64,000 nt of DNA. It comes from Streptomyces sp. WMMC940 (GTDB lineage Bacteria; Actinomycetota; Actinomycetes; Streptomycetales; Streptomycetaceae). Where the stretch lies: positions 2,259,501-2,323,500 of the forward strand of contig NZ_JAPZBC010000001.1 of assembly GCF_027460265.1 (NCBI RefSeq). Reading direction: 5' to 3'. A model generated the notes under the pieces. It was not told the origin of the DNA. It saw nothing but the letters and a program-made list of their open reading frames with translations, and searched no databases. The translations under genes were made by a program, and so were the position numbers. Of the stretch, positions 32,631 through 42,102 are shown one piece after another (the stretch's first letter is position 1; each line of letters begins with the position of its first letter).

Positions 32631-33548
32631 CTACGAAGCGAGCGGGAGAACGCTCGCTCCCGCGGCGTCGAGGGCGAGCCTGTTCGCCGCCCAGCCCTCG
32701 CCCGCCAGCCGTGCGACCTTGTCGGCCGCACCGTCCTCGGCCAGCGCGAGCACGGTGGGGCCCGCACCGGAGATGACCGCGGGGACGCCGTCCGCGCGCA
32801 GTCGGTTCACCAGGTCGACGCTCTGCGGCATCGCCGGAGCACGGTACTCCTGGTGGAGGCGGTCCTCGGTGGCGGGAAGCAGCAGCTCGGGGCGCCTGGT
32901 GAGGGCCTCGACGAGCAGCGCGGCCCGGCCCGCGTTGACGGCGGCGTCCACGTGCGGGACCGTGCGCGGCAGCAGCCCGCGGGCGGTCTCGGTGAGCACC
33001 GGCTTACTCGGCACGAAAACCACCGGAACGATGGATTCGGATGGGTCCATCCTGATCGCACGGGCCGCGCCGCCATCGGTCCAGGCGAGGGTGAAACCGC
33101 CGAGCAGGCAGGCGGCGACGTTGTCGGGGTGCCCCTCGATCTCGGTGGCGAGCTCCAGCAGCGCGGCGTCGTCGAGCCTGGCGTCGCCGCCTATCGTCAC
33201 CGCGCGGGCGGCCACGATGCCCGCGCAGATGGCGGCCGACGAGGACCCGAGCCCGCGCCCGTGCGGGATGCGGTTCGCGCAGACGACCTCGAGGCCGCGG
33301 GGCTGCCCGCCGAGCAGGTCGAAGGCCGTGCGCAGCGAGCGAACGAGGAGATGACTCTCGTCGCGCGGCAGCGTCTCGGCCCCCTCACCGGCGATGTCGA
33401 TGTGCAGCCCGGTGTCGGCGACACGGACGACGACGTCGTCGTACAGGCCCAGCGACAGGCCGAAGGCGTCGAAGCCCGGTCCGAGGTTGGCGCTGGTGGC
33501 GGGCACGCGCACTCGGACGGCGGCGGCGCGGAACGCGGGACCGGCCAT
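32631..33548 (-). CDS. thrB: Homoserine kinase
   Basis: A 305-residue GHMP-family kinase phosphorylating L-homoserine at the expense of ATP, the penultimate step to threonine. Motifs are VRVPATSANLGPGFDAFGLSLGLYD near the N-terminus, the ATP-binding loop PHGRGLGSSSAAICAGI, and the C-terminal GHMP motif AVISGAGPTVLAL. It lies downstream of thrC and hom on the same strand; the 485-bp gap to thrC (33549-34033) suggests a separate promoter. Confidence 0.97.
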   Translation of the reverse strand: MAGPAFRAAAVRVRVPATSANLGPGFDAFGLSLGLYDDVVVRVADTGLHIDIAGEGAETLPRDESHLLVRSLRTAFDLLGGQPRGLEVVCANRIPHGRGLGSSSAAICAGIVAARAVTIGGDARLDDAALLELATEIEGHPDNVAACLLGGFTLAWTDGGAARAIRMDPSESIVPVVFVPSKPVLTETARGLLPRTVPHVDAAVNAGRAALLVEALTRRPELLLPATEDRLHQEYRAPAMPQSVDLVNRLRADGVPAVISGAGPTVLALAEDGAADKVARLAGEGWAANRLALDAAGASVLPLAS

Positions 33549-34033
33549 CGATCGACGACACTCCTTGGTTCTGATCGGTGCTGATCTCGATGATCTGTGT
33601 GATCGGGTCTGATCGGCGTGATGATGACGTGAAGATGCGAAGACCCACGGGCCGGCGACGGCAACGACCGCGGCATATGCGGCGGCGGGGTTGCGTACAG
33701 CCTATCCAAGGAAGGTTCCGCGGCGACATAGGGCGCACAGGAGGCGCACGATGCGTGTCGCACTCCCCTGTGTGCCTCATCGGGACATGCTGGACGACTT
33801 GCCGTCTACGCGCGCCACGCTCGCGAGACGCGGCCCGGCGCTCGGGAACCGTCCCGCGTGCGCCCGCCCCTTGCGGCACCGCCACCGGTGGCGCGTACGC
33901 GAGCCGGCGCGGGCACACGGCCGCACCACTCGTGCGGCCGCTCCCGTGCACGGCGCGACGCCTCTCCCGCAGCGCCCCGCGACCCGGGACCGGTACCGGG
34001 CAGCGCAGGTACCACCCCGCGGCCGGGAACGCC
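33549..34033. other. Non-coding interval between thrC and thrB
   Basis: A 485-bp gap with no protein-like frame or clear hairpin. It should carry the thrB promoter; the AT-richer stretch at 33560-33640, just upstream of thrB, contains repeated TGATC words (CTGATCGGTGCTGATCTCGA). Confidence 0.4.
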
Positions 34034-35101
34034 TCAGACGAGCCCGAGCTGCTGCGCCGCCGTGGCCGCGTCCACCGGGACCGTGAGCGGCTGGGGCGCC
34101 CCGGCGACCGCCCAGTCGGGATCCTTCAGGCCGTTGCCCGTGACCGTGCAGACGATCCGCTGGCCGGCGTCGACCTTGCCCTCCTCGGCGGCCTTGAGCA
34201 GACCGGCCACCGAGGCGGCCGAGGCGGGCTCCACGAAGACGCCCTCGCGCGAGGCCAACAGCTTGTAGGCACGGAGGATCTGACGATCGGTCACCTCGTC
34301 GATGAAGCCGCCCGACTCCTCCCTGGCCGCCAGCGCGAACTCCCAGGACGCGGGATTGCCGATCCGGATCGCGGTCGCGATCGTCGACGGGTCCTTGACG
34401 ACCTCGCCGCGAACGATGGGCGCGGAACCGGACGCCTGGAAGCCCCACATGCGCGGAGTGCGGGCCGACATCCCGTCCGCCGCGTACTCCTTGTAGCCCT
34501 TCCAGTACGCCGTGATGTTGCCGGCGTTGCCGACCGGCAGCACATGGACGTCCGGCGCGTCGCCGAGCGCGTCGACGATCTCGAAGGCCGCGGTCTTCTG
34601 GCCCTCGATCCGGACCGGGTTCACCGAATTGACCAGCGCCACGGGGTAATTCTCGGACAGACCCCGGGCCAGCACCAGACAGTCGTCGAAGTTGCCGTCG
34701 ACCTGCAGGATCTTCGCCCCGTGGACCAGCGCCTGACCCAGCTTGCCCATCGCGATCTTGCCCTGCGGGATCAGCACGGCGGAGACCATTCCGGCGCGGC
34801 CCGCGTAGGCCGCGGCGGACGCCGAGGTGTTGCCGGTGGAGGCGCAGATGACGGCCTTCGCCCCCTCCTCCTTGGCCCTGGTGATCGCCATCGTCATCCC
34901 GCGGTCCTTGAAGGACCCCGTCGGGTTGGCGCCCTCGACCTTGAGATATACGTCACACCCCGTGGCCTCGGAGAGGGACTGCGCGAAGACGAGCGGCGTG
35001 CCGCCCTCGCCGAGAGTGACGACCGGCGTCGTGTCCGTCACCGGAAGCCGGTCACGGTACTCCTCGATGATGCCGCGCCACTGGTGAGTGCGAGTGCTCA
35101 T
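34034..35101 (-). CDS. thrC: Threonine synthase
   Basis: A 355-residue PLP enzyme converting O-phosphohomoserine to threonine. The PLP lysine is in [17 protein letters not shown], where the following residues are the threonine-synthase signature. The phosphate-binding glycine loop [13 protein letters not shown] and [20 protein letters not shown] are present. It starts six bases after the hom stop, so the two are co-translated. Confidence 0.97.
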   Translation of the reverse strand: MSTRTHQWRGIIEEYRDRLPVTDTTPVVTLGEGGTPLVFAQSLSEATGCDVYLKVEGANPTGSFKDRGMTMAITRAKEEGAKAVICASTGNTSASAAAYAGRAGMVSAVLIPQGKIAMGKLGQALVHGAKILQVDGNFDDCLVLARGLSENYPVALVNSVNPVRIEGQKTAAFEIVDALGDAPDVHVLPVGNAGNITAYWKGYKEYAADGMSARTPRMWGFQASGSAPIVRGEVVKDPSTIATAIRIGNPASWEFALAAREESGGFIDEVTDRQILRAYKLLASREGVFVEPASAASVAGLLKAAEEGKVDAGQRIVCTVTGNGLKDPDWAVAGAPQPLTVPVDAATAAQQLGLV

Positions 35102-35107
35102 GGGTCC

Positions 35108-36400
35108 TTACTCTCCTTCAACCCGCATGATGCTGGCGACACCGCGCACGGTGTCGAGCTTGCGCAGCGCCGCGACGGTCCCCGAAAGGGCGGCGTCGGG
35201 CGCGCGGTGGGTGACGACGACGAGCGATGCCTCGCCGTCCTTGCCCGTCTGGCGCACCGTGTCGATGGATACGCCGTGCTCGGCGAAGACCGTCGCCACC
35301 TGGGCGAGCACACCCGGCTTGTCGGCCACGTCGAGGCTGATGTGGTACCGCGTCACGACCTCGCCCATCGGACTGACCGGCAACTGCGTGTACACGGACT
35401 CGCCGGGCCCCGTCGCCTCGGCGAGCTTGTTGCGGCAGACGGCGACCAGGTCGCCCAGGACGGCGGAGGCGGTCGGCGAACCGCCGGCGCCGGGGCCGTA
35501 GAACATCAGCCGGCCGGCCGCCTCGGCCTCGACGAACACCGCGTTGTACGCCTCGCGGACGGAGGCCAGCGGATGGCTCAGCGGGATCATCGCCGGGTGC
35601 ACACGGGCCGTGACCGACCTGCCGTCCGCCGCCCGCTCGCAGATCGCCAGCAGCTTGATGGTGCAGCCCATCTGCCTGGCGGAGGCGAAGTCCGCGGCGG
35701 TGACCTCGGTCATGCCCTCGCGGTACACGTCGTCGAGGCGCACCCGGGTGTGGAAGGCGATGCCGGCGAGGATCGCCGCCTTGGCTGCGGCGTCGAAGGC
35801 CTCGACGTCTGCGGTCGGGTCGGCCTCGGCGTACCCGAGCGCGGTGGCCTCGTCCAGGGCCTCGGAGTAGCCGGCGCCGGAGGTGTCCATCTTGTCGAGG
35901 ATGAAGTTCGTCGTGCCGTTGACGATGCCGAGGACCCGGTTGACCTTGTCGCCCGCGAGGGACTCGCGCAGCGGCCTGATCAGCGGGATCGCACCGGCCA
36001 CGGCGGCCTCGAAGTAGAGGTCCCGGCCGTGTTTCTCGGCGGCGGCGTACAGCGTGGCGCCGTCCTCCGCGAGCAGCGCCTTGTTGGCCGAGACGACCGA
36101 GGCGCCGTGCTCGAAGGCGGTGGTGATCAGCGTCCGGGCGGGCTCGATACCGCCGATGACCTCGACGACCACGTCGATGTCGGTGCGCGAGACGAGCGTC
36201 TTGGCGTCGGTGGTGATGAGTTCCTGCGGGATGCCCTCACGGACCTTGGCGGGGCGGCGGACGGCGACCCCGGCGAGCTCCACCGGGGCCCCGATCCGCG
36301 CGGCGAGGTCGCCGGCGTGCGTCGTCATGATGCGCGCCACCTCTGAGCCGACCACTCCACAGCCCAGCAGCGCCACCTTCAGCGGACGCGTACGCATCAT
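35108..36400 (-). CDS. hom: Homoserine dehydrogenase
   Basis: A 430-residue NAD(P)-dependent enzyme reducing aspartate semialdehyde to homoserine, the branch point to threonine and methionine. The Rossmann loop ALLGCGVVGSEVARI is at the N-terminus. VEVIGGIEPARTLI, ANKALLA, and the catalytic region GIVNGTTNFILDKM with YAEADPTADVEAFDAAAKAAILAGIAF follow. The C-terminal 80 residues are an ACT domain (YHISLDVADKPGVLAQVATVFAEHGVSI), implying feedback control by threonine. It leads the hom-thrC pair. Confidence 0.97.
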   Translation of the reverse strand: MMRTRPLKVALLGCGVVGSEVARIMTTHAGDLAARIGAPVELAGVAVRRPAKVREGIPQELITTDAKTLVSRTDIDVVVEVIGGIEPARTLITTAFEHGASVVSANKALLAEDGATLYAAAEKHGRDLYFEAAVAGAIPLIRPLRESLAGDKVNRVLGIVNGTTNFILDKMDTSGAGYSEALDEATALGYAEADPTADVEAFDAAAKAAILAGIAFHTRVRLDDVYREGMTEVTAADFASARQMGCTIKLLAICERAADGRSVTARVHPAMIPLSHPLASVREAYNAVFVEAEAAGRLMFYGPGAGGSPTASAVLGDLVAVCRNKLAEATGPGESVYTQLPVSPMGEVVTRYHISLDVADKPGVLAQVATVFAEHGVSIDTVRQTGKDGEASLVVVTHRAPDAALSGTVAALRKLDTVRGVASIMRVEGE

Positions 36401-36496
36401 CCGACCTCGATTCCTTCATAAACCAGAGTGCGAACCAGTCTCACCCACCGCACGGGGCTTTCCGCTCCCTGTCCGGATTCTGAGACATATATTTCA

Positions 36497-37888
36497 TCAG
36501 CCGACATCCAGACGCAGGAGATCTTCCTCCGTCTCACGCCGGACGATCACCTTCGCCTCGCCGTCGCGCACGGCGACGACGGGCGGGCGGAGCGCGTGGT
36601 TGTAGTTGCTGGCCATGGAACGGCAGTACGCGCCGGTCGCCGGCACCGCGATCAGGTCGCCCGGCGCCAGGTCGGCGGGCAGGAAGGCGTCCCTTACGAC
36701 GATGTCGCCGCTCTCGCAGTGCTTGCCGACGACGCGCACGAGCATCGGCTCGGCGTCACTCGCTCGGGAGACGAGGGCCACGCTGTACTCGGCGTCGTAC
36801 AGCGCCGTGCGGATGTTGTCGGACATGCCGCCGTCGACGCTGACGTACGTCCGCAGCCCCTCGAGCGGCTTGATCGTGCCGACCTCGTACAGCGTGAAGG
36901 CGGTCGGCCCGACGATCGCGCGGCCCGGCTCGACGGAGATGCGGGGAGTCCGCAGACCGGCGGCCTCGCACTCACGGGTGACGATCTCGCTGAGCGCCTT
37001 GGCGATCTCGTGCGGCTCGCGCGGATCGTCGTCCGAGGTGTAGGCGATGCCGAGACCGCCGCCGAGGTCGATCTCGGGGAGCTCGACGCCGTGCTCGTCC
37101 CGGACCTCCTTCAGCAGTCCGACCACCCGGTGGGCGGCCACCTCGAAGCCGGAGGTGTCGAAGATCTGCGAGCCGATGTGCGAGTGGATGCCGATGAGTT
37201 CCAGCCCGTCGAGCCGAAGGGCCCGCCGCACCGCCTCCGCCGCCTGCCCGCCCGCGAGCGCGAGACCGAACTTCTGGTCCTCGTGGGCGGTGGCGATGAA
37301 CTCGTGGGTGTGCGCCTCGACGCCGACGGTGACGCGGATCTGGACGCGCTGGCGCCTGCCGAGGGACCGGGCGATGTGCGCGACGCGGACGATCTCCTGG
37401 AAGGAGTCGAGGACGATGCGCCCGACGCCCGCCCGCACCGCGTTCTCGATCTCCTCCGGGGACTTGTTGTTGCCGTGGAAGGCGATGCGCTCGGCGGGCA
37501 TCCCGGCGTCGAGCGCGGTGGTGAGCTCACCCCCGGAGCAGACATCGAGGTTGAGCCCCTCCTCGTTCAGCCAGCGCACGACGGCGCGGGAGAGGAACGC
37601 CTTGCCCGCGTAGAAGACGTCGGCGTCCTTGCCGAAGGCGTCGGCCCAGGCACGGCAGCGGGCGCGGAAGTCCGCCTCGTCGAGGAAGTAGGCAGGGGTG
37701 CCGAACTCCTCTGCCAGCCTGGTGACTTCGACGCCGGCGACGGTGACGACGCCGTCGCCGGAGCGGCTGACCGTGCGCGACCAGACCTTCTCGTCCAGCA
37801 CATTGAGGTCGGCCGGCGGGGCGGAGTAGTGGCCGTCGGGGAGGACGTCGGCGTAACGGGGCCCGGCGGGGTGTGCGGAACGGCTCAT
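36497..37888 (-). CDS. lysA: Diaminopimelate decarboxylase
   Basis: A 463-residue PLP enzyme making L-lysine from meso-diaminopimelate. I set the ATG at 37888 ([12 protein letters not shown]); the open frame continues upstream only because it overlaps another frame of the ArgS-like gene. Fold-III motifs are the PLP lysine in [40 protein letters not shown] and, near the C-terminus, [11 protein letters not shown] carrying the active-site Cys and CRSMASNYN. It begins 13 bases after the end of the upstream ArgS-like gene, so the two are probably one transcript. Confidence 0.96.
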   Translation of the reverse strand: MSRSAHPAGPRYADVLPDGHYSAPPADLNVLDEKVWSRTVSRSGDGVVTVAGVEVTRLAEEFGTPAYFLDEADFRARCRAWADAFGKDADVFYAGKAFLSRAVVRWLNEEGLNLDVCSGGELTTALDAGMPAERIAFHGNNKSPEEIENAVRAGVGRIVLDSFQEIVRVAHIARSLGRRQRVQIRVTVGVEAHTHEFIATAHEDQKFGLALAGGQAAEAVRRALRLDGLELIGIHSHIGSQIFDTSGFEVAAHRVVGLLKEVRDEHGVELPEIDLGGGLGIAYTSDDDPREPHEIAKALSEIVTRECEAAGLRTPRISVEPGRAIVGPTAFTLYEVGTIKPLEGLRTYVSVDGGMSDNIRTALYDAEYSVALVSRASDAEPMLVRVVGKHCESGDIVVRDAFLPADLAPGDLIAVPATGAYCRSMASNYNHALRPPVVAVRDGEAKVIVRRETEEDLLRLDVG

Positions 37889-37901
37889 TCTTCTCTCACA
37901 T

Positions 37902-39080
37902 CTACAGGTGTTCGGGTGCGCTGATGCCGAGCAGGGCCAGGCCACCGGCCAGCACCGTCCCGGCGGCTTCGGCGAGGGCGAGCCGGGAACGGTGGGTGGC
38001 CGAGGGTTTCTCGTCACCGAGGGGCAGCACGGTCTGCTGGAAGCCGAGCAGGGCGTCGGCGGTGGCCTCGAGATGGCGCGCGACCCGGTCGGGGGCGCGC
38101 AACCGGGCGGCGGACTCCAGGACGGCGGGGTGGTCGCCGAGAGCGGTGAGGAGCGCGGAGGTAGCCGCGCTGCCGCGAACGGGGCGGGGCGGGGGCAGGT
38201 CCGCGGTGCCACGAACGGGGCGGGGCGGGAACGGGTCCGCGCTGCCGCGAACATACCCCGACGGAAGCGGGACCTCGTACCCATCGCGCGCGACGGGAAG
38301 GTCCCCGTCGTACGAGACGTCCCCGCCATGCGAGACGTCCCCGACGCACGAGACATCATCGTCGTACGAGATGCCACCGTCGTACGAGACGGGGACACCT
38401 AGCCGATCGGCCGCGCGCAGCAGAGCCCGGCTGCGGGAGTACGCGTACCGGACCCGGAAGAGCGCGTTCGACTCCTTCTGTACGAGCAAGGCACCGTGCG
38501 CGAGGGGCTGGTCGTGGGCGGCGGGCCGGAGCAGCGCCCAGAGGGCGGCATCACGGCCGGCACGCTCGAAGATCGCCTCGTCCTGGACGGGCAGGGCGGT
38601 GATCCGCTCGCTGCCCCCGGGCTCGACGACGGCCGTCGCACCCTGCGCCGCCAGCAGCCGCACGACGGTGTCGGTGATCACCCGGGCGCGGAGCTCGCGG
38701 GCCGGCGCGAAGCCGAAACGGACCCCGGAGAGGCCGTCGCCGTGCCCGTACTCCAGGCCGTGCGCACCGATCACACGCAGGAGCACGGCGGCCGGGTCAC
38801 CGTCGAGGGTGAAGTTCAGGAAGCCGGGGCCGGTGATCTCGACCCGGGCGATGCCGGGTGCGTCGGCGATCCGGGCCCTCAGCACTTCGGCGACGTCCCG
38901 GGCCTGCCGCCCGGTGGGCCCGGCGAGCCGGAGCGCGACATTGGTGGCGTAGTCCCCGCGGCCTCCGGGGCGCGGGCGCTCGACCTTGATCCGCTCGGGT
39001 ACGGGTGCGTGCAGGGCGCCCTCCTCGACCGCACGGCACACGGCGCCCAGCACGGTACGGGAGAGATCTGCGGGGGTCAC
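37902..39080 (-). CDS. ArgS-related anticodon-binding protein (NrtL type), no catalytic core
   Basis: A 392-residue protein starting at a GTG ([11 protein letters not shown]). Residues 1-110 match the N-terminal additional domain of arginyl-tRNA synthetase ([25 protein letters not shown]). The last 110 match its DALR anticodon-binding domain ([12 protein letters not shown] with [23 protein letters not shown]). The HIGH- and KMSKS-containing synthetase core is absent, so it cannot charge tRNA; it may bind tRNA-Arg. Between DALR segments sits a low-complexity insertion made of YDGG/SYDGD-like hexapeptides and [16 protein letters not shown] repeats. The gene is conserved upstream of lysA in Streptomyces as I recall; its function is unknown. 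Confidence 0.85.
   Translation of the reverse strand: MTPADLSRTVLGAVCRAVEEGALHAPVPERIKVERPRPGGRGDYATNVALRLAGPTGRQARDVAEVLRARIADAPGIARVEITGPGFLNFTLDGDPAAVLLRVIGAHGLEYGHGDGLSGVRFGFAPARELRARVITDTVVRLLAAQGATAVVEPGGSERITALPVQDEAIFERAGRDAALWALLRPAAHDQPLAHGALLVQKESNALFRVRYAYSRSRALLRAADRLGVPVSYDGGISYDDDVSCVGDVSHGGDVSYDGDLPVARDGYEVPLPSGYVRGSADPFPPRPVRGTADLPPPRPVRGSAATSALLTALGDHPAVLESAARLRAPDRVARHLEATADALLGFQQTVLPLGDEKPSATHRSRLALAEAAGTVLAGGLALLGISAPEHL
38161..38398. repeat. In-frame coding repeats inside the ArgS-like gene
   Basis: Two repeat families lie side by side. 38299-38398 carries about five 18-bp units around CGTACGAGACGTCCC, encoding hexapeptides like VSYDGD. 38161-38260 carries a diverged ~36-bp unit around CGAACGGGGCGGGGCGG, encoding [16 protein letters not shown] text. 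Both keep the reading frame. Confidence 0.8.
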
Positions 39081-39135
39081 GGGACAAGCGTATGGGAGAG
39101 AGGGGGTGTGATCGCGAACCGGTTTCGCCATGCGG

Positions 39136-39570
39136 TCAGCCCCGTGTGCTCCCCGCCCTCCCGGCGCCATGCCTGCCGTCTACGGACGGCGGGCCCTCCC
39201 CGTACATCAACCGTCGGACGAGCCGCACCAGCTCGGCGGGCTCGAAGGGCTTGGCGAGAAAGGCGTCGACACCCGCGGCGATACCCGTGTCGACCTCCTG
39301 CTGCGTACAGGCGCTGATGATCGCGACGGGCACACGCCTGGTCCTGGGATCCGACCGCAGCCGCGCGGCGGTCCGCAGGCCGTCGAGCCGCGGCATCACC
39401 ACATCGAGCGTGATCACATCCGGCCGCACCTCGTGGACGACCTCCAGGCACTCGGCACCATCGGCCGCGGTCACGACCTCGAAGCCCTCCAGCTCGAGAT
39501 TGACCCTGATCAGCTGCCGGATCACCCTGTTGTCGTCGACGACGAGCACCCGGCCGGACACGCCTGACAC
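39136..39570 (-). CDS. Single-domain response regulator (CheY-like)
   Basis: A 144-residue protein with a receiver domain and no output domain. The acidic pair is in VLVVDDNRVIRQ. The phospho-acceptor Asp is in DVITLDVVMPRLDGL, the Thr/Ser site is IISACT, and the Lys is in DAFLAKPFEPAEL. GTGs at 39570 and 39561 are both possible starts; I used the first. The C-terminal 20 residues are an unstructured Gly/Arg tail. It probably signals through a partner protein not encoded here. The frame extends upstream into Pro-rich sequence that is unlikely to be translated. Confidence 0.85.
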   Translation of the reverse strand: MSGVSGRVLVVDDNRVIRQLIRVNLELEGFEVVTAADGAECLEVVHEVRPDVITLDVVMPRLDGLRTAARLRSDPRTRRVPVAIISACTQQEVDTGIAAGVDAFLAKPFEPAELVRLVRRLMYGEGPPSVDGRHGAGRAGSTRG

Positions 39571-39929
39571 AACTCGAGAGTAGGTCCGCGAACGCACCCG
39601 CGTCCGGCTTTTCCCCACTTCTGACCCGGACGGGGGGCGCAGGACGGGTGGAGGGGCTGTACGGACGGGGCGCCTGGCGGGGGCGGCCGGTGCGGGGTGG
39701 TGGGGACTCCGGGGGTTGGGCGCCCGACAGGTCCGGCCGGACTGCACGGCGTCCCGGGCGCGGCTTGGGTCGGGATCGGGTGGGGCGCGCGGGCGGCCAA
39801 GCCCGGGAGGCGAACGGCCGGCGTCCCCGGGGGCCCGGCGGCCCCACGGTCACGGGCTGGAAATACCTGTTCACGGGCACCCCATCAGAGCTGGTAGGGT
39901 TCTACCCGTCGCCGCCGAGAGCGGCGGAC
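39571..39929. other. Intergenic region with the tRNA-Arg promoter
   Basis: A 359-bp gap between divergent units. A likely -10 element for the tRNA is TAGGGT at 39895-39900, about 30 bases before the mature tRNA, with TTCACG (39870-39875) as a weak -35. The rest is G-rich sequence with no gene. Confidence 0.45.
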
Positions 39930-40001
39930 GCCCCCGTAGCTCAGGGGATAGAGCAACGGCCTCCGGAGCCGTGTGCGCAGGTTCGAATCCTGCCGGGGGC
40001 A
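39930..40001 (+). tRNA. tRNA-Arg (anticodon CCG)
   Basis: A full cloverleaf: acceptor GCCCCCG/CGGGGGC, D-arm GCTCAGGGGATAGAGC, anticodon arm ACGGC-CTCCGGA-GCCGT with anticodon CCG reading CGG, T-arm GCAGGTTCGAATCCTGC, discriminator A; CCA is not encoded. Its 3' 46 bases plus one more base are duplicated exactly at 56,772, showing that it is the integration site of the downstream island. The gene itself is intact because the element carries the replacement 3' end. Confidence 0.97.
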
Positions 40002-40002
40002 C
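39956..40002. repeat. Left attachment repeat (inside tRNA-Arg)
   Basis: A 47-bp core from the anticodon stem (ACGGCCTCCGG...) to the base after the discriminator (GGGGGCAC). It is identical to the copy at 56772-56818; the next base differs (T here, C there). Confidence 0.93.
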
Positions 40003-40012
40003 TCCGGGAAAG

Positions 40013-40049
40013 AACTCCTGACCTGCAGAAATACAGGTCGGGAGTTTTT
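40013..40049 (+). terminator. Rho-independent terminator donated by the island to tRNA-Arg
   Basis: AACTCCTGACCTG pairs with CAGGTCGGGAGTT (one T-G wobble) across an eight-base loop and is followed by TTTTT. It lies 11 bases after the tRNA inside the island, so integration replaced the original terminator, which now lies beyond the right repeat. Confidence 0.85.
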
Positions 40050-40422
40050 GCGTTCACATCAAAACGCACACGGTCTTTTGACCGTTGCTCTTTTCGAGGA
40101 AGGCGCTGCGCCACGGCTTGCCGATAACCCATTCCACAGGTCGATTTCCGCAGGTCAACGACTCACCGCTAGGCATTCAGCGACCTCGCTCCCCAGCAAA
40201 TGTCGGCCGAGCCGCGTCGCGGGAACCATGGGGTCGCTTTCCTTCGAACATCGCGCATGGCCTGCCTTTATGTGACTGACGGCACATGGAAACGCAAACG
40301 GTCTGGTGGGTCGTTGCCGCTTCGGCTTGGAGTGTTGACAGCAGCCTCACAGGGCGCGAGTCGAGCCATTCGTCACTCCAGCGCTGCAGTAGATCCCGCC
40401 GCGTATAGGAGGGCCTGTCCCC
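40050..40422. other. Island left end, non-coding
   Basis: About 370 bp of lower GC than the flanks. Short frames exist on both strands but none has protein-like composition or a ribosome site. It may contain the promoter for the small frame at 40423. Confidence 0.4.
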
Positions 40423-40590
40423 ATGGCTTCGTATGTTGGCAACGGCGGAAGAGTAACGACCGGCACGGACACGCCAGGGCCGGACTTCGCACCCGACGGA
40501 TCCGCAGCAAGCAAGGCGGACACCCAGCCGGCGCCACGGTGCGCCTGCACCGATGCACCGCGTGGCCGGAAGACGCGAGCACGGCTGTGA
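40423..40590 (+). CDS. Small open frame with a good ribosome site (55 residues), uncertain
   Basis: ATG at 40423 has AGGAGGG nine bases upstream, the best ribosome site in this part of the island. The product (MASYVGNGGRVTTGTDTPGP...) is Gly/Thr/Ala-rich, has two cysteines as CAC near its middle and ends in a basic RGRKTRARL. I recognise no family. It stops 31 bases before the DUF4241 start, so it may be a leader cistron, a small peptide, or the 5' end of a gene cut by a past deletion. Confidence 0.35.
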   Translation: MASYVGNGGRVTTGTDTPGPDFAPDGSAASKADTQPAPRCACTDAPRGRKTRARL

Positions 40591-40621
40591 CAGGGCCGCC
40601 CTCCCCGACGCTGAGATCAGC

Positions 40622-41905
40622 GTGATCATTGACGTGACGTACGGGGAGGGCTGGGACGCCGCCTCCCGCATGGTCCTTGGTCCCATCAGCCGGGAGCACG
40701 CCGCGAACCGGGACGCTACGGGCGAGCGGTACGCCGTGGTGCTGCGCGAGCGAGGGCGCCCGCAGCCGGTCGCCGTGCTGAACATCGCCTGGGCGCACGA
40801 CTACCTGGGCGTGTGGGCGTACGACGATCAGGGCCGTCGCACCCGTGAACTCGATCTGCGCCGCTTGGAACCCGATCGGCTCCTCCTCCGCCACATCGCT
40901 CAGTGGAGGTACGACAGCGACGACATGGCGGAGTTCGCAGACCGCGTGGGGCGCGTGCTCATCGACCTCTACCCGGACGGCAGGGGCCGGAAGGTGTCCG
41001 AACCGAAGGGGATCGGGGGCGGCTCGCTGCACACCCTGGCCGATGTTCCGGACGAGCAGCGCTGGGCGCCAGCTCCCGCATTCGGCGACTGGGCGTGGGC
41101 GGTGGCCATGGCGACCGACGGGCACGTATCCGGCGTCTCCCTGCGGGACGCACCGGTACAACGTCCTCCCCAGGACGGTCCGGCGGAAGACCGGGAGCAC
41201 GGTCATGCCACCGCCCCCGGGTGGTGTCTGCCCAGCCCCCTGCGCCCGCGCTACCTCGACGAGATGTTCACGCCCGGCACCCGCTTCACCCCACCGGACA
41301 CCCAGGCCACCGGCCCGTATGTCGTCGAGCGCGTCGTCGACGCAGGATCGCTACGGCTGCCGACCGGTCGGATCGTCGCCTGCGATCCGGGTTGGCTGGA
41401 TCCCGGCGAGCCGTTCACGGTGGCCGTACCGCCCGGCAGCTACCGCATGCAGATCGCGACTGCGGCCTACCGGACCGAGCACTGGGGCAAGACACTGGAC
41501 ATGCAGGATTTCACCGCCGCGCGCATCCTCATCTCCGGCAAACCCACGGCGACTTGGGAGCTGGCGCTGCGTCTCGGGGAGGACCCGCGGACGCTGCGCG
41601 ACGGCGAGTTCTACGGATTCGGCGTGGACACAGGCACCGGCTGCTTCGTCGACGCCGCGGCGGCCGACAGGCTCACCGGCGGAGAGAACACTGTCCCGGA
41701 CGACGACAGCCCCGACGGCATCGTCGTCCTCGACGACCCGACGTCCGGCGGCAACCTCATCGTCTACCCAAGCGGCATGGGAGACGGCTCCTACCCGGTG
41801 TGGATCGGCCGGGACGCCGACGGGGAGGTCACGTGCCTCGTCGCCGACATGCTGATCCTGCGCCATCAGGAACTGCTGCCGAACCGATCTCAGCAGGACT
41901 CGTAG
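40622..41905 (+). CDS. DUF4241 domain protein
   Basis: About 427 residues from a GTG at 40622 (IIDVTYGEGWDAASRM); an upstream ATG at 40553 in the same frame is possible. The N-terminal half is unassigned. The C-terminal half (from about residue 215) matches DUF4241: TGRIVACDPGWLDP, SYRMQIATAAY, WELALRLGEDPR, FYGFGVDTGTGCFVDAAAADRL and VYPSGMGDGSYPVWIGRDADGEV. DUF4241 proteins have no established function and often occur among toxin-immunity or accessory genes. It is the first large gene of the island. Confidence 0.75.
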   Translation: MIIDVTYGEGWDAASRMVLGPISREHAANRDATGERYAVVLRERGRPQPVAVLNIAWAHDYLGVWAYDDQGRRTRELDLRRLEPDRLLLRHIAQWRYDSDDMAEFADRVGRVLIDLYPDGRGRKVSEPKGIGGGSLHTLADVPDEQRWAPAPAFGDWAWAVAMATDGHVSGVSLRDAPVQRPPQDGPAEDREHGHATAPGWCLPSPLRPRYLDEMFTPGTRFTPPDTQATGPYVVERVVDAGSLRLPTGRIVACDPGWLDPGEPFTVAVPPGSYRMQIATAAYRTEHWGKTLDMQDFTAARILISGKPTATWELALRLGEDPRTLRDGEFYGFGVDTGTGCFVDAAAADRLTGGENTVPDDDSPDGIVVLDDPTSGGNLIVYPSGMGDGSYPVWIGRDADGEVTCLVADMLILRHQELLPNRSQQDS

Positions 41906-42102
41906 CGGAACTCGCCGGCGCCTCGGCGCGACGGACCGTCGGGCACCCCTCAGGCTCTCATAGCTCTGGAAACAGTGGCCGTCGACGTAACGGGCGGTCG
42001 AAAAGGGCTGGTGCGGTTCCCTGCGCCGCAGGGCGTTGGGCTTGGCTTGGACTCGGTGACTCCTCCGCGACTGCGAGATCGTCTGCGCTACCGTCGGGTG
42101 CT

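Noticed and set aside
36497..38398. A 633-residue version of lysA
   Set aside because: The extra 170 residues come from reading the neighbouring ArgS-like gene out of frame; normal DAP decarboxylases start near the ATG at 37888.
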